A stretch of DNA of 5,383 bases from Acidobacteriota bacterium (GTDB taxonomy: Bacteria; Acidobacteriota; Polarisedimenticolia; J045), in assembly GCA_024276295.1 (NCBI GenBank), contig JAJRXN010000151.1, forward strand, positions 1-5,383. Reading direction: 5' to 3'. Below are positions 1 to 5,383 of the stretch, in pieces. The notes beneath the pieces are model-generated. The model made no database searches. It was not told where the DNA came from and worked only from the letters and a program-made list of their open reading frames with translations. Every line of letters starts with the position of its first letter. The first letter of the stretch is position 1. A program made the position numbers and the translations under genes.

Positions 1-2
1 TG

Positions 3-158
3 CCGTGGGAGCGGGCGGAGACCATGACGGGCGGGCCGTCGGCGTGGGCTGCCGGGGCATACCTGCTGCTGACCCTGTTGCCGTACGGGATCCTGGTCTA
101 CGCTTCCAGGGCGACGGCCCGCTCGCGGCGGAGGCGGTCAGCGGGGACAGGCGTGTGA
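3..158 (+). CDS. C-terminal end of a membrane-anchored protein, or small single-TM protein (partial)
   Basis: This frame is open from the left edge to a TGA at 156-158 and encodes 51 visible residues. It shows a hydrophobic stretch from about residue 15 to 34 (WAAGAYLLLTLLPYGILVYA), followed by a strongly basic tail containing RSRRRR. By the positive-inside rule the tail should be cytoplasmic. Its stop overlaps the nosF GTG start in a GTGA tetranucleotide, which supports it being a real gene of the same operon. Two readings are possible. It may be the C-terminal anchor of a larger protein beginning off the window. It may instead be a self-contained 44-residue protein starting at ATG 24, which has a GGAG at 17-20 but only 3 nt of spacing. 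NosD is the gene often found just upstream of nosF, but nothing visible proves this is NosD. The family is not recognised. Confidence 0.6.
   Translation, partial: PWERAETMTGGPSAWAAGAYLLLTLLPYGILVYASRATARSRRRRSAGTGV
141..158 (+). promoter_or_regulatory. RBS and GTGA stop-start overlap setting the nosF start
   Basis: GGGGA at 143-147 lies 7 nt before GTG 155. That GTG overlaps the upstream TGA (156-158) as GTGA. Together they favour GTG 155 over the in-frame GTG 167 or ATG 176, which have no comparable Shine-Dalgarno sequence. The overlap suggests translational coupling. Confidence 0.6.
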
Positions 159-1087
159 GCACGTCCGTGTCGGCGATGGTTCGGCTCGAGCGATTCGAGA
201 AGCGGTATGGCAAGGTGCAGGCCGTCCGTCCGATCGACCTGGAGGTGTCGGAAGGCGAGACGTTCGCGCTGCTCGGTCCGAACGGCGGCGGGAAGACGAC
301 GATCCTGCGCGCGATCGTCGGGCTGCACCGGCCGAGTGGTGGACGGATTCTCGTCGGCGGCCATGACGTCTGGCGCAGGCCGCGGCACGTCAAGCGCCTG
401 CTGTCCTACGTGCCGCAGCGCGTGACGATGCCCGATCTGCTCACCGCGAGAGAGATCGTGGCGCTGTTTGCGCGCCTCAAGGATGTCAGCCTGAGCCGCG
501 TGGACGAGGTTCTCGAACAGTTCGCGCTGTCCCAGCACGCGGACCGTTTCGTGCGCGAGTTCTCGGGCGGAATGCTCCAGCGCCTCGGGCTGGCGGTGGC
601 GTTCCTGAGCGAGGTTCCGCTGTTCGTCCTCGACGAGCCGACGCTGAATCTCGACGCCCGCGGGCTGCGCGTGTTCCGTCGCATGCTCGGCGATCTCAAG
701 CAGCGCGGCACGACGATCCTGTTCGCGTCGCACATCGCCCAGAACGCGCTGCAGCTCGCCGATCGCGTCGCGGTGATCGCCGAGGGCGAGCTGATCCGCG
801 TGGATACGGTCGCGGCGTTCGATGCGGCAGTCACCGGACAGACGACGGTCCGCGTCGTGCTCCGGGAGTCCAGCGCGGCGATCGAGCAGGCGGCCGTCGA
901 GGCCGGCGCGATCGATACGCGGCGCAACGGAGCGCAGATGTCGTTCCGGGCCCGCCCGGAACAGCGATTGGACGTGATCCGGGCGATCGAGCGCGCGGGC
1001 GGGGACATCACCGAGTTCCATACCGAGCCGCCGGACTGGAACGCCCTGCTTTCGGAGCACTTCGGGATCGAGGGGGACGTCGCGTGA
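155..1087 (+). CDS. nosF: NosF, ABC transporter ATP-binding protein of the nitrous oxide reductase maturation complex
   Basis: This is a 310-residue cytoplasmic ABC ATPase. The visible motifs are Walker A GPNGGGKTT (41-49, Lys47), Q-loop Gln88 in YVPQR, an ABC signature of FSGGM type (136-140, followed by LQRLGLA), Walker B PLFVLDEP (155-162, Asp160 and catalytic Glu161), D-loop LNLD (164-167) and H-loop His193 in ASHIA. About 90 residues follow the nucleotide-binding domain, a usual size for the NosF family. In known systems a NosF dimer pairs with a NosY dimer and periplasmic NosD, and ATP hydrolysis drives maturation of the NosZ copper sites. The nosL and nosY genes that follow make the NosF call much stronger than ATPase homology alone. 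The start is GTG 155: an upstream in-frame GTG at position 5 would add 50 residues that look like out-of-frame translation of the preceding gene. The gene overlaps the next by GTGA at 1084-1087. Confidence 0.88.
   Translation: MSTSVSAMVRLERFEKRYGKVQAVRPIDLEVSEGETFALLGPNGGGKTTILRAIVGLHRPSGGRILVGGHDVWRRPRHVKRLLSYVPQRVTMPDLLTAREIVALFARLKDVSLSRVDEVLEQFALSQHADRFVREFSGGMLQRLGLAVAFLSEVPLFVLDEPTLNLDARGLRVFRRMLGDLKQRGTTILFASHIAQNALQLADRVAVIAEGELIRVDTVAAFDAAVTGQTTVRVVLRESSAAIEQAAVEAGAIDTRRNGAQMSFRARPEQRLDVIRAIERAGGDITEFHTEPPDWNALLSEHFGIEGDVA
1070..1087 (+). promoter_or_regulatory. RBS and GTGA overlap, nosF to nosL
   Basis: GAGGGGG at 1070-1076 lies 7 nt upstream of GTG 1084. The GTG shares bases with the nosF stop codon TGA (1085-1087). 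This is a strong ribosome binding site inside the end of nosF, consistent with coupled translation. Confidence 0.6.
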
Positions 1088-1842
1088 GCTGGAAGCAGCG
1101 GTTCGGCGCCGGACTGGTGCTCGTCGCCGTGGCGCTCTTCGGCTGCCGCGGGCTGGACGAGCCGCGGATCACGGCCGGTGTCGACGGCTGTTCCGCGTGC
1201 GGCATGATCATCGACCGGCCGGGTCAGGCGTGCGGCTACATCCAGGATGGTCGCTTCGTGCCGTTCGATTCTCCGGCCTGCCTGCTGCGCCAGCTCGAGC
1301 AGGAACGGGCCCGGAGCGGCAGGATGCCGGCGCGGATCTACTTCGCCGACTACGCCGAGAAGGGCGGCCTGTATCCGGCGGAGGAGATGACCTTCCTGCT
1401 GACGAGCCACCTGCCCACCGTGATGGACTCCGGCGTCGTGGCCTTTCACCACCGGCCCGATGCCGAGCAGGCCCGCCAGCACGACGACGAACTCCTGACC
1501 GACTGGACGGGCTATCGCCGGGTGCGCGGCCGGCCGGATCGCACGGTGGAGATCGTGCTCGGGCCGGACCGGATGACGCCGGACGTGGTCAGCGCCCGCA
1601 AGGACGACCTGCTGCTGTGGAAGCTGCGCGGCGAGGGGCTCGAACGGCCGCTCCACCTCTCGATCAGGGGATACGATGATGCCGGGGCGGTCACTGTTCC
1701 TCCCACGGGGGAGACCGTCGAGTTCCGCGTTCTGGCCCACCGGCCGGGGGCCGGGTTCCCGGTGGTCGTCGAAGGACGGCCGGCGCCGCTCGGCATGCTG
1801 AAGGTCGCCGGCGCCCACACCAGCGAAGAGGAGGCGATGTGA
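1084..1842 (+). CDS. nosL: NosL copper chaperone lipoprotein with an extra C-terminal cupredoxin-like domain
   Basis: The product is 252 residues, clearly longer than the usual NosL of roughly 160-200. The N-terminus has a lipoprotein signal peptide: basic WKQR, a hydrophobic core, then a lipobox LFGC with Cys21 as the expected lipidated residue, so it is probably tethered on the periplasmic side. Residues 33-143 match the NosL core: CSACGM at 36-41 (Cys36, Cys39, Met41; Cys-Gly-Met belongs to the known Cu(I)-binding motif of the family), FDS at 61-63, YFADYAEK at 86-93, and a conserved-looking stretch around Met114 to the HDDELLTDW segment. In known systems NosL hands Cu(I) to the NosDFY complex for NosZ assembly. 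Residues about 153-243 look like a cupredoxin beta-sandwich: His191 in RPLHLSIRGY, TGETVEFRV at 208-216, and a closing GMLKV strand. The usual Cys-His-Met copper loop is absent. The NosL call is firm; the second domain is inferred from pattern only. GTG start and GTGA overlaps at both ends. Confidence 0.85.
   Translation: MSWKQRFGAGLVLVAVALFGCRGLDEPRITAGVDGCSACGMIIDRPGQACGYIQDGRFVPFDSPACLLRQLEQERARSGRMPARIYFADYAEKGGLYPAEEMTFLLTSHLPTVMDSGVVAFHHRPDAEQARQHDDELLTDWTGYRRVRGRPDRTVEIVLGPDRMTPDVVSARKDDLLLWKLRGEGLERPLHLSIRGYDDAGAVTVPPTGETVEFRVLAHRPGAGFPVVVEGRPAPLGMLKVAGAHTSEEEAM
1828..1842 (+). promoter_or_regulatory. RBS and GTGA overlap, nosL to nosY
   Basis: GAGGAGG at 1828-1834 is a near-perfect Shine-Dalgarno sequence, 4 nt before GTG 1839. 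The GTG overlaps the nosL stop codon TGA (1840-1842). It fixes the nosY start and is the strongest ribosome binding site in the window. Confidence 0.7.
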
Positions 1843-2666
1843 GCACGGCGCTGGGGACGATCTGCTGGCAGGAGTTCACGCTGCACCGCAGGAACCGGTG
1901 GGTCGTGTTCTTCGCCGGGCTGTTCGCCGTGCTGACGCTGGCGATCGCCTGGTTCGGCATGGTCACCTCCGGCTATGCCGGCTTCCAGGACTTCACGCGC
2001 ACCGCCGCGAGCATCGTCAACCTCGGCGCGTTCCTGATTCCGCTGCTCGCGCTCCTGCTGGGGGTGTTCAGCTTCCTCTCCGCGCCGGAGTATCTCGAGC
2101 TGCTCGTCACCCAGCCGATCTCCCGTTCGCGGCTGCTGCTGGGCAAGTTCCTCGGCCTGCTGCTGACGGTGCTCAGCGCCTCGCTGCTCGGCTTCGGTCT
2201 CCCGGGCGTCGTCATCTCGCTGGTGATCGGCGTGCAGGGTGCGGCCGACTACCTGCTGGTCGTCCTGTATTCCTGCCTGCTGGCCACCGTGTTCACGGGC
2301 CTCTCGATGCTGATCGCGCTGATCGGTCGGCGCCGTCAGGTCGCGCTGGGCGTGGCGCTGGGCGTGTGGGTCTTCTACGAACTCGTCTACGGGCTGCTGA
2401 TGCTCGGGGCGACGCTGGTCTTCGCCGACCGCGTGCTCGAGGTGCTGCTGCTCGGCGGTCTGCTCGGAAACCCGATCGACACGACGCGGGTGCTCTCGCT
2501 GCTCGCGGTGGGAGGCCCGCACCTGTTCGGCCCGGCCGGCGCCACGCTGGTCAAGATGACCGGGTCGCTGGCTCTCGCGACCCTGTTCGGTCTTGTCGGT
2601 CTGGCGGCGTGGGTCGTGCTGCCACTGCTCGCCTCGATGCGGATCTTCGAGCGCCAGAATCTCTGA
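1839..2666 (+). CDS. nosY: NosY, membrane subunit of the nitrous oxide reductase maturation ABC transporter
   Basis: This 275-residue integral inner-membrane protein has about six transmembrane segments (roughly residues 21-42, 58-80, 101-131, 139-162, 166-195 and 240-265), the usual size and topology for NosY (ABC-2 type permease fold). Recognisable family features are EYLELLVTQPISRSRLLLGK at 84-103, a cytoplasmic loop expected to contact the ATPase, NPIDTTR at 211-217, and GPAGAT at 231-236. In known systems two NosY subunits form the membrane core that carries NosF on the cytoplasmic side and docks NosD outside. It starts at GTG 1839, fixed by the strong RBS and the GTGA overlap with nosL, and ends at TGA 2664-2666. 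It is the last gene of the visible plus-strand operon; the next gene converges on it. Without the neighbours it could only be called an ABC-2 type permease. Confidence 0.85.
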   Translation: MSTALGTICWQEFTLHRRNRWVVFFAGLFAVLTLAIAWFGMVTSGYAGFQDFTRTAASIVNLGAFLIPLLALLLGVFSFLSAPEYLELLVTQPISRSRLLLGKFLGLLLTVLSASLLGFGLPGVVISLVIGVQGAADYLLVVLYSCLLATVFTGLSMLIALIGRRRQVALGVALGVWVFYELVYGLLMLGATLVFADRVLEVLLLGGLLGNPIDTTRVLSLLAVGGPHLFGPAGATLVKMTGSLALATLFGLVGLAAWVVLPLLASMRIFERQNL

Positions 2667-2676
2667 TTGCCGGTTC

Positions 2677-2695
2677 CGGGCGGCATGCCGGCCCG
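2677..2695. terminator. GC-rich hairpin in the convergent intergenic gap, possible bidirectional terminator
   Basis: CGGGCGG (2677-2683) pairs with CC-g-GCCCG (2688-2695), giving a 7-bp stem with one bulged G (2690) and a CATG loop. It sits 10 nt after the nosY stop and 12 nt before the stop of the opposing gene, where a terminator for either strand would be expected. There is no T-tract on either side, so intrinsic termination is uncertain. At this GC content short inverted repeats also arise by chance. Confidence 0.35.
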
Positions 2696-2707
2696 ATGTG
2701 GCGCGGG

Positions 2708-5383
2708 CTACGGGCAGCCGCTGTCGACCTGCCGCTCGCTGCCGTCGGACCGGCGCCCGAGGCTTCCTTCGCCACCGCCGGACGAGGTCGTGAGCAGATA
2801 GAAGAACCCGTCGCCCGGCGTCGGAACGTCCGCGTCGGTGGCGTATGTCGTCGTCAGGCCGCGCCGCAGACAGCCCGCCAAGTGCAGCAGTTCCGGCGCA
2901 CCGAGATCGCCACGGTAGACGTTGTAGCCCGTCACGCCGGACTCGGGCTCCCATTCGAGGCGCGAAGCCGCCGGCAGGCGCACCCCGGACACGAGCAGAT
3001 CGTCGGCATCGCAGGCGTTGCCCTGGCCATCGATGTCGTCGTCGAGCTGCCGCGCGTCGGGCACCGACGGACACAGGTCGTCCACATCGGGGATGCCGTC
3101 GTCGTCGCGGTCCGGATCGTCGGCGTCGGCGAGGCCGTCGCCGTCGAGATCGTCATCGCACGCGTCGCCGAGGCCGTCCCGGTCGAGATCGCGCTGGGCG
3201 GGGTCGGCGGTTCCGGGGCACAGATCGGCCGCGTCGCCGACGCCGTCGCCGTCGCCATCCGCCTGGTCGGCATTGGCCGTGAACGGAGCGTTGTCCGCGT
3301 CGCCGCAGACTCCGTCGGCGTCGGCGTCGTCGAGCGGGTCGGCGGGACAGGCATCGCACGGGTCGACCTCGCCGTCGCCGTCCGCGTCGGGCTGAGCCGC
3401 GTTGAAGCGCGCGCGACATGCGCGCACCAGCTCGACGTCGTCGACCCCGCACTCGAGCACGCGAAAGCCGTACGGCCCCGCCGGTTCGGCGACGAACCTC
3501 ACGCGCAGCGTGTCGCTCAGCGGCGTCAGGCTGCCGACGTCGACGCGGCGCGGTGTCCAGCGGTTCTCATGGTCGGAGACTCGCTCGACCTCGACCCAGC
3601 TCGCGCCGTCGTCGCTGGACAGCTCGACGCGCAGCGCCCCGCCTCCGGAGATGAACCCCCCGTCGACGGCCACCCACCGGTGGTAGCGGATCTGCGCCGC
3701 CCCGAGCGACGCCGCGGCCAGCGGCGGTCCGAGCAGCGTGGTCACGCCCCCATCGACGTCGTTGGCCTCGCTGGACTGGCCCGGGGACTGCTGGCCGGTG
3801 ATGAAGGCGACGATCCCGGGTTCCGGCGTGTGGTCGTCCTCGGGCTGGATCGTGCCGCCCGCGGTCCCGTTCGGATCGACGCGGACCCACTGTCCGGACG
3901 TCGCCCCGTCGGCCGGGACGCCGAGCGCCCAGCCGAGATCCGCCTCGACGTCGTCGACGAACGCGGCCGGCGCGAGCCGGATCACGACGTCGTTCGCCCC
4001 GCCGCCATCGACGAGGACCCGCGTCTCGCCATCGGAGAAGCCGAACGCCCGGGCCGTGACCACGTGTCCGCCGACGGCGACGTCCGACAGGACGAACGCC
4101 CCTGCGGCATCGGTCGTCGTCGAGACGCCCCGCGCCGGGACTTCGACCGTGGCTCCGGAGACCGGAGTGCCGTCATCGTCGCGCAGCACCGAGCCGGCGA
4201 CGGACGCCACGGGAAGTGCCGCCAGGTCGACATCGGCGTCGAGACGCCCGCCGAGGGAGAGGGTCCCCGCCTCGACGATCCGCGAGCCGTACCCGGCGGC
4301 GGTGACGCGCAGCAGGATCTCGCCCGCCGGTGCGTAGACGGCGAACACGCCGTCGGCTCCGGTCGCCGTACGCGTTCCGTCGGCGAGCACCGTTACCGTC
4401 GCGCCGGCGATCGGTGTCCCCGTGGACAGGTCGCGCACGACACCGGAGACGTTGCCGCCCGTCGGGGCGTACTGGAGCACGAACAGGCCGCTGCTGATGT
4501 CGCTGGCGTAGATCAGGCCGCGGGGATCGTACGGATAGACCCCCCAGCAGCCGATGAAGCCCGTGTCTCCACCGCCGAACGTGTCGAAGAACCCGAGCTG
4601 CAGAGGAGCCGACGGACGGTGGATGTCGACGAGGTGCACGCCGATGCCGTAGTGCGAGATGGCGACCACGGCGTCGTCCTCGTCGTCGATCAGGACGTTG
4701 TGGACGATCGTCGTCGGGTCGGGGTCATAGCCGCCGAGTCTCCGGATCTCGCCCGTCAGGCTCGACGTGTCGTAGACGTTCGCGATGCCGCCGGTCACCT
4801 CGTCCGTCGTCACCGTCAGTGACTGGTCGCGATTGGCGAACGAGTTGTGCGGCGAGCCTCCCGGCGTCGACCACGTGGACAGCACCTGCAGGCCGGCCGG
4901 ATCGGTCGCATCGAGGATCTCGTGGATGCCGTCGTTGATCTCGGCAAAGAACGCCCGTCCGTCGGCGGCGTAGGCGTCGTGCACGAAGCGGTCCGTCCAC
5001 GCGCCGACCTCGACCGGGTTGACCGGATCGGCGGCGATGTCGAGGATCCGCACGCCGTTGTCGGTCCCGATCGCGTACAGCAGGCCCGCCGGCTCGTCGA
5101 TCCAGACGTTGTGAGCCATCGTGAACGTGGCGGTGTACGTGGCGGCCAGGACGGGCGAAAGCGGATCGGTGAGATCGACGATCTGCAGCCCTTCGCCGGC
5201 CCCGGAGCCCTCGGTGACGATGTAGGCGTACTGTCCGTACGTCTTGATGTCGCGCCACGACGAGTTGGGGCCGGAGATGTAGCCGACCTCGACCGGATTC
5301 GCGGGATCGCTGACGTCGATGAACGACGTGCCGTTCTCGCTGCCGAGGATCGCCAGGAACACCACGCCGTCGTTCCAGCCCCA
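2708..5383 (-). CDS. Large mosaic, probably secreted protein: choice-of-anchor B beta-propeller, two carboxypeptidase-regulatory-like domains, TSP3 repeats (5' partial)
   Basis: The frame is open through the right edge, giving 891 visible residues ending at TAG 2708-2710. The GTG at 5363-5365 is internal, since the preceding visible residues WGWNDG continue the family's N-terminal motif, so the true start and any signal peptide lie outside. Domains, numbered from the first visible residue: 1-306, LVIVD-type beta-propeller repeats such as TSFIDVSDPANPVEVG, LQIVDLTDPLSPV and VRILDI, with recurrent His-Asn/Asp motifs; 310-390 and 392-472, carboxypeptidase-regulatory-like domains (SGVVRDLSTGTPIAGATV and GSVLRDDDGTPVSGATV); 474-655, a jelly-roll-like domain (FVDDVEADLGWALG, GQWVRVDPNGT, PEDDHTPEPG, NDVDGGVTTLL); 664-795, acidic thrombospondin type-3 repeats, likely calcium binding; 796-891, an FN3-like end (GYNVYRGD, GFFYLLTT, GEGSLG). 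No catalytic site is recognised. The likely role is an extracellular or cell-surface structural or binding protein. It is convergent with nosY and shows no functional tie to it. Confidence 0.82.
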   Translation of the reverse strand, partial: WGWNDGVVFLAILGSENGTSFIDVSDPANPVEVGYISGPNSSWRDIKTYGQYAYIVTEGSGAGEGLQIVDLTDPLSPVLAATYTATFTMAHNVWIDEPAGLLYAIGTDNGVRILDIAADPVNPVEVGAWTDRFVHDAYAADGRAFFAEINDGIHEILDATDPAGLQVLSTWSTPGGSPHNSFANRDQSLTVTTDEVTGGIANVYDTSSLTGEIRRLGGYDPDPTTIVHNVLIDDEDDAVVAISHYGIGVHLVDIHRPSAPLQLGFFDTFGGGDTGFIGCWGVYPYDPRGLIYASDISSGLFVLQYAPTGGNVSGVVRDLSTGTPIAGATVTVLADGTRTATGADGVFAVYAPAGEILLRVTAAGYGSRIVEAGTLSLGGRLDADVDLAALPVASVAGSVLRDDDGTPVSGATVEVPARGVSTTTDAAGAFVLSDVAVGGHVVTARAFGFSDGETRVLVDGGGANDVVIRLAPAAFVDDVEADLGWALGVPADGATSGQWVRVDPNGTAGGTIQPEDDHTPEPGIVAFITGQQSPGQSSEANDVDGGVTTLLGPPLAAASLGAAQIRYHRWVAVDGGFISGGGALRVELSSDDGASWVEVERVSDHENRWTPRRVDVGSLTPLSDTLRVRFVAEPAGPYGFRVLECGVDDVELVRACRARFNAAQPDADGDGEVDPCDACPADPLDDADADGVCGDADNAPFTANADQADGDGDGVGDAADLCPGTADPAQRDLDRDGLGDACDDDLDGDGLADADDPDRDDDGIPDVDDLCPSVPDARQLDDDIDGQGNACDADDLLVSGVRLPAASRLEWEPESGVTGYNVYRGDLGAPELLHLAGCLRRGLTTTYATDADVPTPGDGFFYLLTTSSGGGEGSLGRRSDGSERQVDSGCP
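2999..3394 (-). repeat. Low-complexity DNA encoding acidic thrombospondin type-3 repeats
   Basis: This stretch lies within the large minus-strand gene and consists of tandem imperfect units rich in GAC, GAT and GGC codons. They give Asp-x-Asp-Gly-Asp-Gly patterns such as DADGDGEVDPC, DGDGDGVGDAAD, DLDRDGLGDACDDD, DGDGLADADD and DRDDDGIPDVDD. Each acidic loop is the type that binds Ca2+ in thrombospondin type-3 repeats. On the plus strand the same bases read as runs of gtcgccgtc-like trinucleotides, which keep several alternative frames free of stops; those frames are not genes. Confidence 0.75.

Noticed and set aside
5..154. The 50-residue N-terminal extension of NosF from GTG 5
   Set aside because: The extension resembles no ABC protein sequence, overlaps the plausible membrane-protein frame, and GTG 155 has both an RBS and the GTGA overlap seen at the other junctions.
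98..1818. Long minus-strand frames opposite nosF and nosL (98-1060 and 406-1818)
   Set aside because: The products are rich in Arg, His, Gln and Pro with no motifs, and lie exactly opposite genes with complete ABC and NosL motifs. They are codon-bias shadows.
1512..3074. A 520-residue minus-strand frame across nosY and the end of the large gene
   Set aside because: It crosses the convergent gap, reads Gln/Arg/Glu-rich nonsense opposite the transmembrane helices of NosY, and overlaps the real minus-strand gene in another frame.
3020..3400. A possible CRISPR-like or satellite repeat array from the recurring gtcgcc/gccgtc units
   Set aside because: The units are imperfect, have no spacers of regular size, and are fully explained by TSP3 Asp/Gly codons in the minus-strand gene.
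1898..4822. A 974-residue open frame on the plus strand spanning nosY and the antisense of the large minus-strand gene
   Set aside because: It is out of frame with clear NosY and antisense to clear propeller/TSP3 domains. Its product is a low-complexity Arg/Val/Ala/Asp-rich sequence typical of stop-free shadow frames at high GC, with no recognisable domain.
5363..5365. GTG as the start codon of the large minus-strand gene
   Set aside because: The frame stays open to the window edge, and the upstream residues WGWNDG continue the conserved propeller sequence, so the gene begins outside the window.

Overview
The window is high-GC bacterial DNA, fully coding apart from one 41-bp gap between two convergent transcription units. 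The left half, on the plus strand, is part of a nitrous oxide reductase (nos) maturation operon. It holds the end of, or a whole small, membrane protein, then NosF (ABC ATPase), NosL (copper chaperone lipoprotein) and NosY (ABC membrane subunit). In known systems NosF and NosY form the ABC machine that works with periplasmic NosD, and NosL delivers Cu(I) for building the copper centres of N2O reductase (NosZ). Neither NosZ nor an identifiable NosD is inside the window; they are expected upstream, off the left edge.

The operon is very compact. The upstream frame and nosF, nosF and nosL, and nosL and nosY each overlap by the same GTGA tetranucleotide, each with a purine-rich ribosome binding site ahead of the GTG start. 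This points to one transcript with coupled translation. Two points stand out: nosL lies between the ATPase and permease genes, and NosL carries an extra C-terminal domain of about 95 residues that looks like a cupredoxin fold lacking most of its copper ligands.

The right half, on the minus strand, is one long gene cut off by the right edge of the window (891 residues visible, N-terminus missing). It encodes a large, probably secreted, mosaic protein: a 'choice-of-anchor B'/LVIVD-type beta-propeller, two carboxypeptidase-regulatory-like beta-sandwich domains, a jelly-roll-like domain, acidic thrombospondin type-3 calcium-binding repeats, and a fibronectin-III-like C-terminal domain. It converges on nosY and has no visible functional link to the nos genes. 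The gap holds a GC-rich hairpin without a T-tract.

The GC content, GTG starts, and combination of nos genes with a mosaic propeller/TSP3 secreted protein suggest a Gram-negative environmental lineage such as Acidobacteriota, Myxococcota, Gemmatimonadota or a related uncultured phylum. This is inference from style, not a firm assignment. I see no RNA genes, mobile elements or CRISPR arrays. No wholly new system is evident; the most unusual item is the NosL-cupredoxin fusion.
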